DNA of 38,432 nucleotides, taken from Streptomyces coffeae. GTDB lineage: Bacteria; Actinomycetota; Actinomycetes; Streptomycetales; Streptomycetaceae. The stretch spans positions 1-38,432 of the forward strand of contig NZ_JAERRF010000048.1 of NCBI RefSeq assembly GCF_016741875.1, written 5' to 3'. The position numbers were made by a program, and so were the translations under genes. The notes beneath the pieces were generated by a model, which was given only the letters and a program-made list of their open reading frames with translations, was not told the origin of the DNA and made no database searches. The first letter of the stretch is position 1; each line of letters opens with the position of its first letter. Shown here piece by piece: positions 31,597 through 38,432 of this stretch.

Positions 31597-32488
31597 AGCC
31601 GGAACGCTGGAGGCACCCGCGCCGCGGCGGCCGCGTCCGCTGTGGACGCTGGCCCTCTTCCGCAGCGAGCTGGCCATCACCTTCCGGCGCTGGCGGACCC
31701 TGGCCCTGCTCGGGGTGCTCGCGGCCGTCCCCATCCTCATCGGTATCGCGGTGAAGATCGAGACCAGCGACGGCGGCGGGGTCGGACAGGGCGGTGGCGG
31801 CGGCGGAGAGGGCGAGGCCCCGGCGTTCTTCTCCCAGATCACCAACAACGGGATCTTCCTGCTCTTCGCCGCGCTGGCGGCCACCCTGCCCGTCTTCCTG
31901 CCGATGGCGATCGGTGTGATCGCCGGTGACTCGATCGCGGGCGAGGCGGGTGCGGGGACACTGCGCTATCTGCTGGTGGCGCCCGCGGGCCGTACCCGGC
32001 TGCTGCTGGCCAAGTTCACCGCCGTCTTGGCCTTCTGCCTGGTGGCCACCCTGGTGGTGGCCGTCACCGGGCTGGCCACCGGGGCGCTGCTCTTCCCGCT
32101 CGGGGACATCACCCTGATCTCCGGCACCACCGTCTCCTTCGGTGACGGACTGGTGCGGGCCCTGGGCGTGGCGGCCGTCGTGGCGCTGTCGCTGGTGGGG
32201 ATCGCGACGGTGGGCGTGTTCATCTCCACCCTGACCAACAGCGGTATCGCGGCCATGGCCACGACCGTGGGGCTGGTGATCACCGCGCAGATCCTCGACA
32301 CCATCCCGCAGCTGCACGCGATCCACCCGTATCTCTTCCCGCACTACTGGCTGAGCTTCGCGGATCTGCTCCGGGACCCGGTCTACTGGGACGACCTGGT
32401 CAAGAACCTGGGGTTGCAGGGGCTGTACGCGGCCGTGTTCGGCTCGGCGGCCTGGGCCCGGTTCACCGCGAAGGACATCACGGCCTGA
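31583..32488 (+). CDS. ABC-2 type transporter permease
   Basis: A 301-residue membrane protein with six hydrophobic segments, the first at about residues 38-58. A Gly-rich loop (residues 63-77, DGGGVGQGGGGGGEGE) follows it on the outside. The GVIAGDSIAGEAGAGTLRYLLVAPAGRTRLLLAKF region is the coupling helix typical of ABC-2 permeases (ABC2_membrane_5/NatB-like). It should form a homodimer with two copies of the preceding ATPase. Together with the LolA-like protein this may be an exporter with an external ligand-binding partner. Convergent with the aminopeptidase gene; the 46-bp gap has no obvious hairpin. Confidence 0.92.
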   Translation: MSRAEAGTLEAPAPRRPRPLWTLALFRSELAITFRRWRTLALLGVLAAVPILIGIAVKIETSDGGGVGQGGGGGGEGEAPAFFSQITNNGIFLLFAALAATLPVFLPMAIGVIAGDSIAGEAGAGTLRYLLVAPAGRTRLLLAKFTAVLAFCLVATLVVAVTGLATGALLFPLGDITLISGTTVSFGDGLVRALGVAAVVALSLVGIATVGVFISTLTNSGIAAMATTVGLVITAQILDTIPQLHAIHPYLFPHYWLSFADLLRDPVYWDDLVKNLGLQGLYAAVFGSAAWARFTAKDITA

Positions 32489-32534
32489 GCCGACCGGGCC
32501 GAACGCGGCGCGGCACTGACGAGGGAGCGGGCGA

Positions 32535-33536
32535 TCAGGCGCCGCTCAGGTTCCACAGCGCGTAGGCGATGGCGTCGCTGTTACGGTCCAGCGCGGTGTC
32601 GTTGATGTTGCTCGTGGTGTCACATGAGCGGTGGTAGCAGCGGTCGAACGGCTGGCCTGAGGTACCGCCCCACTTCTGGGCCTGGGCCGCCGTCTTGCGG
32701 TAGTCGGCGCCGCTGAACAGCCCGCCCACCGGGATGCCGACGTTCTTGAACGAGGCGTGGTCCGAGCGGCCATCACCCTCGGTCTCGGGCTCGGTGGCGA
32801 TGTTCTGGCCGCTGAAGTACTGCTTGAACACCGACTCGATGGCCGGGTCGTCGTCGTAGACGAAGTAGCCCGGGTTGGGCGAGCCGACCATGTCGAAGTT
32901 GAGATAGGCGTCGATCTTGGCGCGGTCGGCGGAGGACAGCCGGTTGACGTAGTTCCGGGATCCGACCATCCCGAACTCCTCGGCGCCCCACCAGCCGAAC
33001 CGCAGATGCTTGGTGGGCCGTGCCCCCGCGCGAGCGACGGCGAGCGCGTTCTCCAGGACGGCGGCGGAGCCCGAACCGTTGTCGTTGATACCGGGCCCGG
33101 CGGAGACGGAGTCCAGATGGGCCCCGGCGAACACCACGTTGTTGGTGTCACCGCCGGGCCAGTCGGCGATGAGGTTGTAGCCGGTGCTGCCGAAGTAGCT
33201 GAACTGCTGCACGGTGGTGGTGAATCCCGCGGCGTCCAGCTTGCCCTTGATGTAGTCGAGGGACGCCTTGTAGCCGGGGCGGCCGTGGGCGCGGTTGCCG
33301 CTGTTGGCGGTGGCGATGGACTGGAGCCGGCTGAGGTGGGCCTTCACATTGGCCACCGGGATGTCCGGTGCGGCCAGGGCGCTGCCGGAGGCCGCGGAGG
33401 CGGTACCGCCCGGTGCGGTGGCGGGCGCGGCCCCGACCAGGGCGGCGATCGCGGTGCCGACGGCTGCGGCGGTCGTGGTGCGGCGCAGCCAGGATCTTCG
33501 GGAAGTGAGGGGGCGTCGAGCTGCCGATGACGACAT
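32535..33536 (-). CDS. Secreted M28 aminopeptidase, SGAP-like
   Basis: A 333-residue zinc aminopeptidase exported by the Tat route: the N-terminus has twin arginines (SRRSWLRRTT) and a hydrophobic stretch, ending in an ALA-APDIP junction. Mature numbering is offset by 55 from the Streptomyces griseus aminopeptidase. Every key residue then coincides: zinc ligands His140, Asp152, Glu187, Asp215 and His302 correspond to His85, Asp97, Glu132, Asp160 and His247; Glu186 is the catalytic base; Cys300-Cys305 is the known disulfide. It releases N-terminal, mainly hydrophobic residues from peptides outside the cell. Start at ATG 33536. The 160-bp gap to the RarD stop upstream of it holds no further gene. 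Confidence 0.96.
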   Translation of the reverse strand: MSSSAARRPLTSRRSWLRRTTTAAAVGTAIAALVGAAPATAPGGTASAASGSALAAPDIPVANVKAHLSRLQSIATANSGNRAHGRPGYKASLDYIKGKLDAAGFTTTVQQFSYFGSTGYNLIADWPGGDTNNVVFAGAHLDSVSAGPGINDNGSGSAAVLENALAVARAGARPTKHLRFGWWGAEEFGMVGSRNYVNRLSSADRAKIDAYLNFDMVGSPNPGYFVYDDDPAIESVFKQYFSGQNIATEPETEGDGRSDHASFKNVGIPVGGLFSGADYRKTAAQAQKWGGTSGQPFDRCYHRSCDTTSNINDTALDRNSDAIAYALWNLSGA

Positions 33537-33695
33537 GGGGGCTCCGAATTCCGAACGCGGACAGGACGGAATGACGTGATGCGGTGTGATGCACGTGCCC
33601 GTGGGGGGCGATGGAGCGGTGAACCGGCGACGCGGTGGTGATGCGGCTGATGGTCCGGGTGGTGCTGACTCCGCGTCAAGAGCGGAAACCGGACA

Positions 33696-34814
33696 TCAGC
33701 CGCCGGATATCGACCCGCCGTGCTTCTCCGGAGCGGTACCCGGGGCGATGTCCGGTACGGCGTCGGCGGCGGTCTCGGGACCGGCGCCCGGGATGACATC
33801 GGGCACCACCCGGGCGGCCTCCGCGGCGGCGACCGGTACGCCGTCGCGGCCGGAACGGGAACCGGAGTCGGGTTCGGCGACCGCGGGAGACAGCCCCGCC
33901 CGCGCGGCGGCGTCGGCCAGCTCTCGCCGTGCCCGGTGCGCGGTGTGCAGAGCGTCCCAGGTCAGCAGGGTGAGCGCACACCAGACCAGAGCGAAGCCCG
34001 CCCATCGCTCGGGCGGCATCGACTCATGGAAGACCACCAGGCCCAGGGTGAACTGGAAGATGGGCGCGATGTACTGGAGCATGCCGATCGTCGACAGCGG
34101 CAGCCGCACCGCCGCTGCCCCGAAGCAGATCAGCGGCAGCGCGGTGATGACACCGCAGCTCGCCAGCAGCGCCGAGTGGCCCGCGCCCCCGCTGCCGAAG
34201 GTGCTGTCACCGCGCGCCCCGAGGAACACCAGGAAGCCGAGCGCGGGCAGGAACTGGACGGCGGTCTCGGCGGCCAGCGACTCCAGTCCGCCCAGCCCGA
34301 CCCGCTTCTTGACCAGGCCGTAGGTGGCGAAGGAGAAAGCGAGGGTGAGCGCGATCCAGGGCAGCTTGCCGTAGCCGATGGAGAGCACCACCACGGCCAC
34401 CGCCCCGATGCCGACCGCGGCCCACTGCGCGGGGCGCAGCCGCTCACGCAGCAGCAGCACCCCGAAGGCGATGCTGACCAGGGGGTTGATGAAGTAGCCG
34501 AGGGCGGTCTCGACCACGTGTCCGCTGTTGACGCCCCAGATGTACAGGCCCCAGTTGACCGAGATGACGCTCGCCGCGATCGCGATCATCCCCAGCTGCC
34601 GGGGCTGCCGCAGCAGCGGCCGGATCCAGGCCCAGCGGCGCAGCGCGAGCAGGATCAGCCCGACGGCCGCCAGTGACCACACCATCCGGTGGGCGAGGAT
34701 CTCCACCGCGTTCGCGGGCTCCAGCAGCGGCCAGAAGAGTGCCCCCAGTCCCCACATGCTGTAGGCCGCGAAGCCGTAGAGGAGCCCGGCGCGATCCTGT
34801 TGCTGCGGCTGCAT
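33696..34814 (-). CDS. RarD-type EamA/DMT transporter
   Basis: A 372-residue membrane protein with about ten helices arranged as two EamA repeats. The N-terminus GLLYGFAAYSMWGLGALFWPLLEPANAVEILAHRMVWSL and the middle NWGLYIWGVNSGHVVETALGYFINPLVSIAFGVLLLRERL are characteristic of RarD. Substrate is not established for most of the family; in proteobacteria some members are linked to chloramphenicol sensitivity. The last 75 residues are a Pro/Ala/Glu-rich polar tail of low complexity that is not part of the transport fold. GGGGAGGGG lies just upstream of the ATG. Transcribed away from the aminopeptidase promoter on the same strand. Confidence 0.92.
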   Translation of the reverse strand: MQPQQQDRAGLLYGFAAYSMWGLGALFWPLLEPANAVEILAHRMVWSLAAVGLILLALRRWAWIRPLLRQPRQLGMIAIAASVISVNWGLYIWGVNSGHVVETALGYFINPLVSIAFGVLLLRERLRPAQWAAVGIGAVAVVVLSIGYGKLPWIALTLAFSFATYGLVKKRVGLGGLESLAAETAVQFLPALGFLVFLGARGDSTFGSGGAGHSALLASCGVITALPLICFGAAAVRLPLSTIGMLQYIAPIFQFTLGLVVFHESMPPERWAGFALVWCALTLLTWDALHTAHRARRELADAAARAGLSPAVAEPDSGSRSGRDGVPVAAAEAARVVPDVIPGAGPETAADAVPDIAPGTAPEKHGGSISGG

Positions 34815-34877
34815 GACCCCTCCCCGATGTGCGGGACATCCCTGGTGACCTGATGAAGGTAGCGCCCGGGAAGCCGT

Positions 34878-34912
34878 CTGTCATTCCCGTCTCATGGATA
34901 CGGTGATGACAG
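34878..34912. promoter_or_regulatory. Inverted repeat CTGTCAT-N21-ATGACAG
   Basis: Seven-base perfect arms (34878-34884 and 34906-34912) lie in the 117-bp gap between the reductase stop and the RarD start, both on the minus strand. It could be an operator of the RarD promoter; the arms are too far apart for a good terminator. Confidence 0.3.
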
Positions 34913-34931
34913 GGGAGGGGGTGTTAGGGGA

Positions 34932-35816
34932 TCACCTGGTGGTGCCCGTGATGCCCTTGAGGTCATGGAGAGCCACCGCGACCGCCTCCGCCAGCGGAGT
35001 GGCGGGACGGCCGATGAGCCGGGACAGCTCGCCGGAGGTGGCCGCCAGCCGGCCGCGTGCCACCGCGGTGTCGCTGTCCGCCAGGATCTCGGCCACCGGT
35101 CCGGGGAGCCCCGCGCCGGTGAGGACCGACTGGTACGCGTCCGGGGAGACCGGGTTGTAGACGATCTCCCGGCCGGTCCGCTCGGCGATCATGGCGGCGT
35201 ACTCCGCGAGGCTCCAGGCGGTGTCACCGGACAGCTCGTACGCCCGGCCCGCGTGGCCCTCCCCGGTGAGCACGGCCACCGCCGCCGCGGCGTAGTCGGC
35301 CCGGGAGGCGGAGGCCACCCGGCCCTCGCCCGCGGCGCCGACGACTGCCCCGTACTCCAGGACGGGGGCGAGGTTCTCGGTGTAGTTCTCGTGGTACCAG
35401 CCGTTGCGCAGCAGTACGTACGGCACCCCGGACGCGGTGAGGGCCCGCTCGGTGGCCTGGTGTTCCTCGGCGAGGGCGAAGTCGGCGGTGGGCGCGCCCA
35501 GCACGCTGGTGTAGGCCAGCAGCGCGACCCCGGCCTCCCGGGCGGCATCGATCACGGCCCGGTGCTGCGGGACGCGGCGGCCGACCTCGCTGCCGGAGAT
35601 CAGCAGCACCCGGTCGCCCGCGGTGAACGCGCCCTGGAGGGTGTGCGGTTCGCTGTAGTCGGCGGTATGGAGCCGTATGCCGCGGGCGGTCAGGGCGGTG
35701 GCCTTCGCGGGGTCGCGGACGACGGCGACGATCCGGTCGGCGGGGACCTTCTCCAGCAGTCCCTCGATGACAAGGCGGCCGAGATGGCCGGTGGCTCCGG
35801 TGACAACGATGCGCAT
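34932..35816 (-). CDS. NAD(P)H-binding quinone reductase, QorB/NmrA-like
   Basis: A 294-residue atypical short-chain dehydrogenase. The Rossmann motif VTGATGHLG places Gly7, Gly10 and Gly13. The rest (LLISGSEVGRRVPQHRAVIDAAREAGVALLAYTSVLGA and YVLLRNGWYHENYTENLA) is close to E. coli QorB/YtfG, an NADPH:quinone oxidoreductase, and to NmrA-type proteins. The frame opens at 35864, but ATG 35816 with GGGGAG upstream gives the standard start. It is divergent from an HxlR regulator, the same arrangement as ytfG/ytfH in E. coli and qor2/qorR in Corynebacterium glutamicum, which supports a quinone or oxidative-stress role. Confidence 0.88.
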   Translation of the reverse strand: MRIVVTGATGHLGRLVIEGLLEKVPADRIVAVVRDPAKATALTARGIRLHTADYSEPHTLQGAFTAGDRVLLISGSEVGRRVPQHRAVIDAAREAGVALLAYTSVLGAPTADFALAEEHQATERALTASGVPYVLLRNGWYHENYTENLAPVLEYGAVVGAAGEGRVASASRADYAAAAVAVLTGEGHAGRAYELSGDTAWSLAEYAAMIAERTGREIVYNPVSPDAYQSVLTGAGLPGPVAEILADSDTAVARGRLAATSGELSRLIGRPATPLAEAVAVALHDLKGITGTTR

Positions 35817-35890
35817 TGCGGTTTCTCCCCGTTGACGCTGGTGGTAGCTGCTTACGCGGGCCACCCTAGATTCAGCGCTAACTGCTCGAA

Positions 35891-35915
35891 AGTACCCACT
35901 TCAACGTAAGGTACT
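35891..35915. promoter_or_regulatory. Candidate HxlR operator AGTACC-N13-GGTACT
   Basis: Perfect six-base inverted arms (35891-35896, 35910-35915) lie in the 102-bp gap between the divergent reductase and HxlR genes, ending three bases before the HxlR start. HxlR regulators bind dyads in such gaps and repress both sides. On the minus strand TTGAAG inside the dyad, with TAGCGC 18 bp on, would serve as a reductase promoter. Confidence 0.5.
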
Positions 35916-35918
35916 GGC

Positions 35919-36314
35919 ATGAAGGTAAGCGAAAAGCTCCAGGCCATGGCGGCTGCCGACAGCGACCCCACGGCCTGCCCGGCGCGGCTCATCCTGGAGC
36001 ACATGACCAGCCGCTGGGGTGTGCTGGTGCTGGCCGTCCTGCTGGACGGCACCCACCGCTTCAGCGAGCTGCGGCGTACGGTCGGCGGGGTCACCGAGAA
36101 GATGCTCGCCCAGACCCTCCAGACCTTGGAGCGGGACGGCTTCGTCCACCGCGAGGCGCATCCGGTGATCCCGCCGCATGTGGACTACTCGCTGACCGAA
36201 CTCGGCCGCGAGGCCGCTCAGCGCGTATGGACGCTGGCCTGCTGGGCGGAGGAGCAGGCCCCGCAGGTGCTCGCCGCCCGGGAGGCGTACGACGCGGCCA
36301 AGTCCCGCGGCTAG
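35919..36314 (+). CDS. HxlR family transcriptional regulator, QorR-like
   Basis: A 131-residue winged-helix repressor. The family signature is seen in CPARLILEHMTSRWGVLVLAVLLDGTHRFSELRRTVGGVTEKMLAQTLQTLERDGFV, followed by the wing VIPPHVDYSLTELG. Cys20, just before the first DNA-binding helix, matches the position of the redox-sensing cysteine of C. glutamicum QorR; a second, Cys108, is in the C-terminal helix. It likely senses oxidants or quinones and represses the divergent reductase and itself. Its stop codon TAG is part of a CTAG that also supplies the stop of the convergent transporter gene. Confidence 0.9.
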   Translation: MKVSEKLQAMAAADSDPTACPARLILEHMTSRWGVLVLAVLLDGTHRFSELRRTVGGVTEKMLAQTLQTLERDGFVHREAHPVIPPHVDYSLTELGREAAQRVWTLACWAEEQAPQVLAAREAYDAAKSRG

Positions 36315-38287
36315 GGCATCTGCCGCCCCTTCCGCCGCCGCCCCATCGCCCGCACCGCCCGGCCGACGTCGAACGGCAGGATCGTCACCGCCACCCCCGG
36401 CAGATGTTCCAGCGCCTTCGCCAGCGCCTCCGCCGTCCCCCGGTGGAGCAGCTTGCCCAGCGGTGAGGAGTAGGTGCGGCGCGGTACCAGCAGGGTCAGC
36501 GCGGTCCGGCCGTCCTCGGTGGTACGGGCCGCCAGCTCCCTCACCGTATGGCGCAGCCGCCGGTCCGGGCACTCCACGACCTCCAGCGCCACGGTCACCC
36601 CCGCGGTCCGCTCCCACCGGGCCATCAGCCTGCGGGCATGGCTCTCGTCGATCATGATGTGCAGCGCCCGCACCTCGTCGGGCCGCAGCTCATGGGCGTA
36701 GCGCAGCGCCTCGACCGTCGCAAGGTCGATGCTGTCCGCCAGCACGTACACCACATGGCGGTGCCAGCGCGACGCGTCGTCGCGGGGACCCGGGACCGCC
36801 TCCAGGGCCGCCGCCTCCGCGCGGTACTCGCGGTTGATCCGAATCAGCGCCCAGACGCCGAGCGGGAAGACCACCACGACCAGCCAGGCGCCCTCGGTGA
36901 ACTTGGTGACCGCGAAGATCAGCACCACCGTCGCGGACACCACCGCGGTGGTGAGGTTGACCGCCACCTTCCGGATGCGGCCCCGCTCCCTGCGCCGCAG
37001 GTGATACGCGGTCAGTCCGGCCCCGGCCATGGTGAACGCGGTGAACACCCCGATCGCGTACAGCGCGACCAGCCGGTCCACAGTGGCGTCGGTGACCACG
37101 AGCAGCGCGATCGCCACCACCGCCAGCGAGATGATCCCGTTGGAGAACGCCAGCCGGTGGCCGCGCCGGGTGAGCTGCCGGGGCAGAAAGCGGTCCTCGG
37201 CGACAAAGCTGGCCAGGAAGGGGAAGCCGGTGAACGGGGTGTTGGCGCCGGTGTAGAGGATCAGCGCGGTGGCGAGCTGGACGAACGCCAGCCCCAGCGC
37301 GCCCGGTACCCCGCCGCCGAAGACCAGATGGGCTTCCTGCGCCAGAACGGTCGGGGTGCCGTCCCGGTAGGGGATGGCGTGGGTGAAGTGGGCCATCGCC
37401 GAGACACCCAGCACCAGCGTGCCCAGCGCGCAGCTCATCGCGACCAGGGTGCGGCGGGCGTTGACGCCCTGGGGTTCCCGGAAGACGGAGACGCCGTTGG
37501 AGATCGCCTCCAGACCGGTGAGCGAGGAGCCGCCGTTGGCGAAGGCGCGCAGCACCATGAAGAGCGAGGCGCCGTAGAGCCATCCGCCGTCCGACTCCCC
37601 GAGCGGCACCGCGCCCGCGGCGTGCACATCGGCGTGCGGCAGTTGCCCGGTGAGCCCGCGGATCACCCCGATCACCAGCATCAGCCCGACGGCGAGCATG
37701 AACAGATAGGCGGGGACCGCGAAGACCCGTCCCGCCTCGCGCAATCCGCGCAGATTGCCGTAGGCGAGGAGCACGACCACACCGACGCTGAGGGGCAGTT
37801 GGAGGTGGTCGATCCCGGTCCAGGTGCCGCCCAGCAGATGGGCGAAGGAGATGATCGCGTTGGTGCCGGCGGAGACCTGGACGGCGACGGTGACGATGTA
37901 GTCGACCAGCAGCGCGACCGCGGCGATCTGCGCGATGTCGGGGCCGAAGTTCTCCCGGGCGACGATGTACGAGCCGCCCGCGCGGGTGTAGATCGTCACC
38001 ACATCGCTGTAGCAGATCGTCAGCAGGAGCAGCACCAGCAGGATCGCCCCGGTGACCGGCAGGATCAGGGTGAACGCCGCGACCCCGATGACCGGCACCA
38101 GCACCCGCAGCATCTCCTCGCTGCCGTAGGCCGTGGAGGAGATGCAGTCCGAGGCGAGCACACCCAGGGCGATGGGATTGCGCAGCTTCTCGCGCCGGAT
38201 GCGCTCGGTGACCAGGGGCGGGCCGAGCAGACGCCGTTTGACGCGGTAGCCGAGGCGGTCGGGCAGCGGGGCGGCGGTGTCGGCCAT
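36311..38287 (-). CDS. APC family permease, KimA/KUP-like potassium transporter
   Basis: A 658-residue protein with about 12 membrane helices (residues 50-475) and a cytoplasmic C-terminal domain of about 180 residues. Motifs ALGVLASDCISSTAYGSEEML, YTRAGGSYIVARENFG and LLVDYIVTVAVQVSAGTNAI closely follow Bacillus KimA, a high-affinity potassium importer of the KUP/APC superfamily. The C-terminal domain contains VVYVLADSIDLATVEALRYAHELRPDEVRALHIMID, resembling a universal-stress-like fold, a feature of KimA-type proteins. Potassium/proton symport is therefore likely, with amino-acid transport as the alternative. ATG 38287 is the first start in frame. It is convergent with the HxlR gene, sharing four bases. 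Confidence 0.82.
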   Translation of the reverse strand: MADTAAPLPDRLGYRVKRRLLGPPLVTERIRREKLRNPIALGVLASDCISSTAYGSEEMLRVLVPVIGVAAFTLILPVTGAILLVLLLLTICYSDVVTIYTRAGGSYIVARENFGPDIAQIAAVALLVDYIVTVAVQVSAGTNAIISFAHLLGGTWTGIDHLQLPLSVGVVVLLAYGNLRGLREAGRVFAVPAYLFMLAVGLMLVIGVIRGLTGQLPHADVHAAGAVPLGESDGGWLYGASLFMVLRAFANGGSSLTGLEAISNGVSVFREPQGVNARRTLVAMSCALGTLVLGVSAMAHFTHAIPYRDGTPTVLAQEAHLVFGGGVPGALGLAFVQLATALILYTGANTPFTGFPFLASFVAEDRFLPRQLTRRGHRLAFSNGIISLAVVAIALLVVTDATVDRLVALYAIGVFTAFTMAGAGLTAYHLRRRERGRIRKVAVNLTTAVVSATVVLIFAVTKFTEGAWLVVVVFPLGVWALIRINREYRAEAAALEAVPGPRDDASRWHRHVVYVLADSIDLATVEALRYAHELRPDEVRALHIMIDESHARRLMARWERTAGVTVALEVVECPDRRLRHTVRELAARTTEDGRTALTLLVPRRTYSSPLGKLLHRGTAEALAKALEHLPGVAVTILPFDVGRAVRAMGRRRKGRQMP

Positions 38288-38366
38288 GGGCTTATGACAG
38301 CCGCTTCCCGGCCGGCGCGCGGTCCGACGCTCCGGCTGCTCAGCCGCCTGCGCCCGGACGTACGAA

Positions 38367-38400
38367 CGCCCCCGCGGGCGCCGGAGCGCTCGCGGGGGCG
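38367..38400. terminator. GC hairpin near the right edge
   Basis: CGCCCCCGCG (38367-38376) and CGCGGGGGCG (38391-38400) are perfect 10-base arms with a 14-base loop. It lies upstream of the transporter gene and probably ends a neighbour outside the window. A minus-strand frame with TGA at 38420-38422 may be that neighbour's last codons. Confidence 0.5.
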
Positions 38401-38432
38401 GGTGCGGAGCGGGGGCGGCTCAGCCGACGACG

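Noticed and set aside
38420..38432. Minus-strand gene fragment at the right edge
   Set aside because: Only three sense codons before a stop are visible, too little to support a gene.

Overview
The window looks like chromosomal DNA of a Streptomyces or a close relative. Base composition is very GC-rich with strong G/C third-position bias, GTG starts are common, genes overlap through ATGA or GTGA junctions, and many products match well-known Streptomyces families, including a secreted aminopeptidase nearly identical in layout to the S. griseus enzyme SGAP. No rRNA, tRNA, CRISPR array, insertion sequence or prophage was seen.

Layout. (1) 1-3363: menaquinone tail end. The last codons of an upstream gene, an imidazolonepropionase-like protein, the demethylmenaquinone methyltransferase MenG, an opposing GNAT acetyltransferase, and a geranylgeranyl-reductase-family flavoprotein resembling MenJ, the menaquinone side-chain reductase. 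(2) 3400-5796: a two-domain VOC protein, a twin-CBS protein resembling mycobacterial Hrp1, and a secreted NlpC/P60 peptidase. (3) 5797-6607: an 811-base non-coding region between nlpC/P60 and nuoA with several layers of regulatory-looking DNA: a hairpin plus T-run in the nlpC/P60 leader, four direct repeats at 21-22 bp spacing, an AT-rich palindrome, three CRP-like sites at helical spacing, a -10 box and a Rex-type operator. (4) 6608-22875: a complete 14-gene nuoA-N operon for proton-pumping NADH:menaquinone oxidoreductase (complex I). (5) 22894-25480: a small cassette of a MerR/GyrI-like regulator with its own dyad operator, a BtrH/DUF4872 protein, a possible 38-residue coupled ORF and a SagB-type nitroreductase, closed by a 59-bp near-perfect palindrome. 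(6) 25588-27430, minus strand: a lipoprotein and fumarylacetoacetase with an unusual Ser/Pro insertion; then a decayed-looking ORF. (7) 28009-32488: long-chain polyprenyl diphosphate synthase, a LolA/RseB-fold protein, and a two-gene ABC exporter. (8) 32535-38287: SGAP-like aminopeptidase, RarD-type transporter, a QorB/QorR-like quinone reductase and HxlR regulator pair, and a KimA-like APC/KUP-type transporter.

How it fits together: the complex I operon is bracketed by genes for making its electron acceptor. MenG and a MenJ-like reductase lie upstream, a long-chain prenyl synthase lies downstream, and a QorB-like quinone reductase lies further on. The promoter region of nuoA carries a candidate operator for the NADH/NAD+ sensor Rex, which would tie NADH dehydrogenase supply to redox state. 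The most novel-looking elements are the MerR-BtrH-smORF-SagB cassette and the helically phased site array upstream of nuoA. All functional calls are from reading the sequence; no database search was run.
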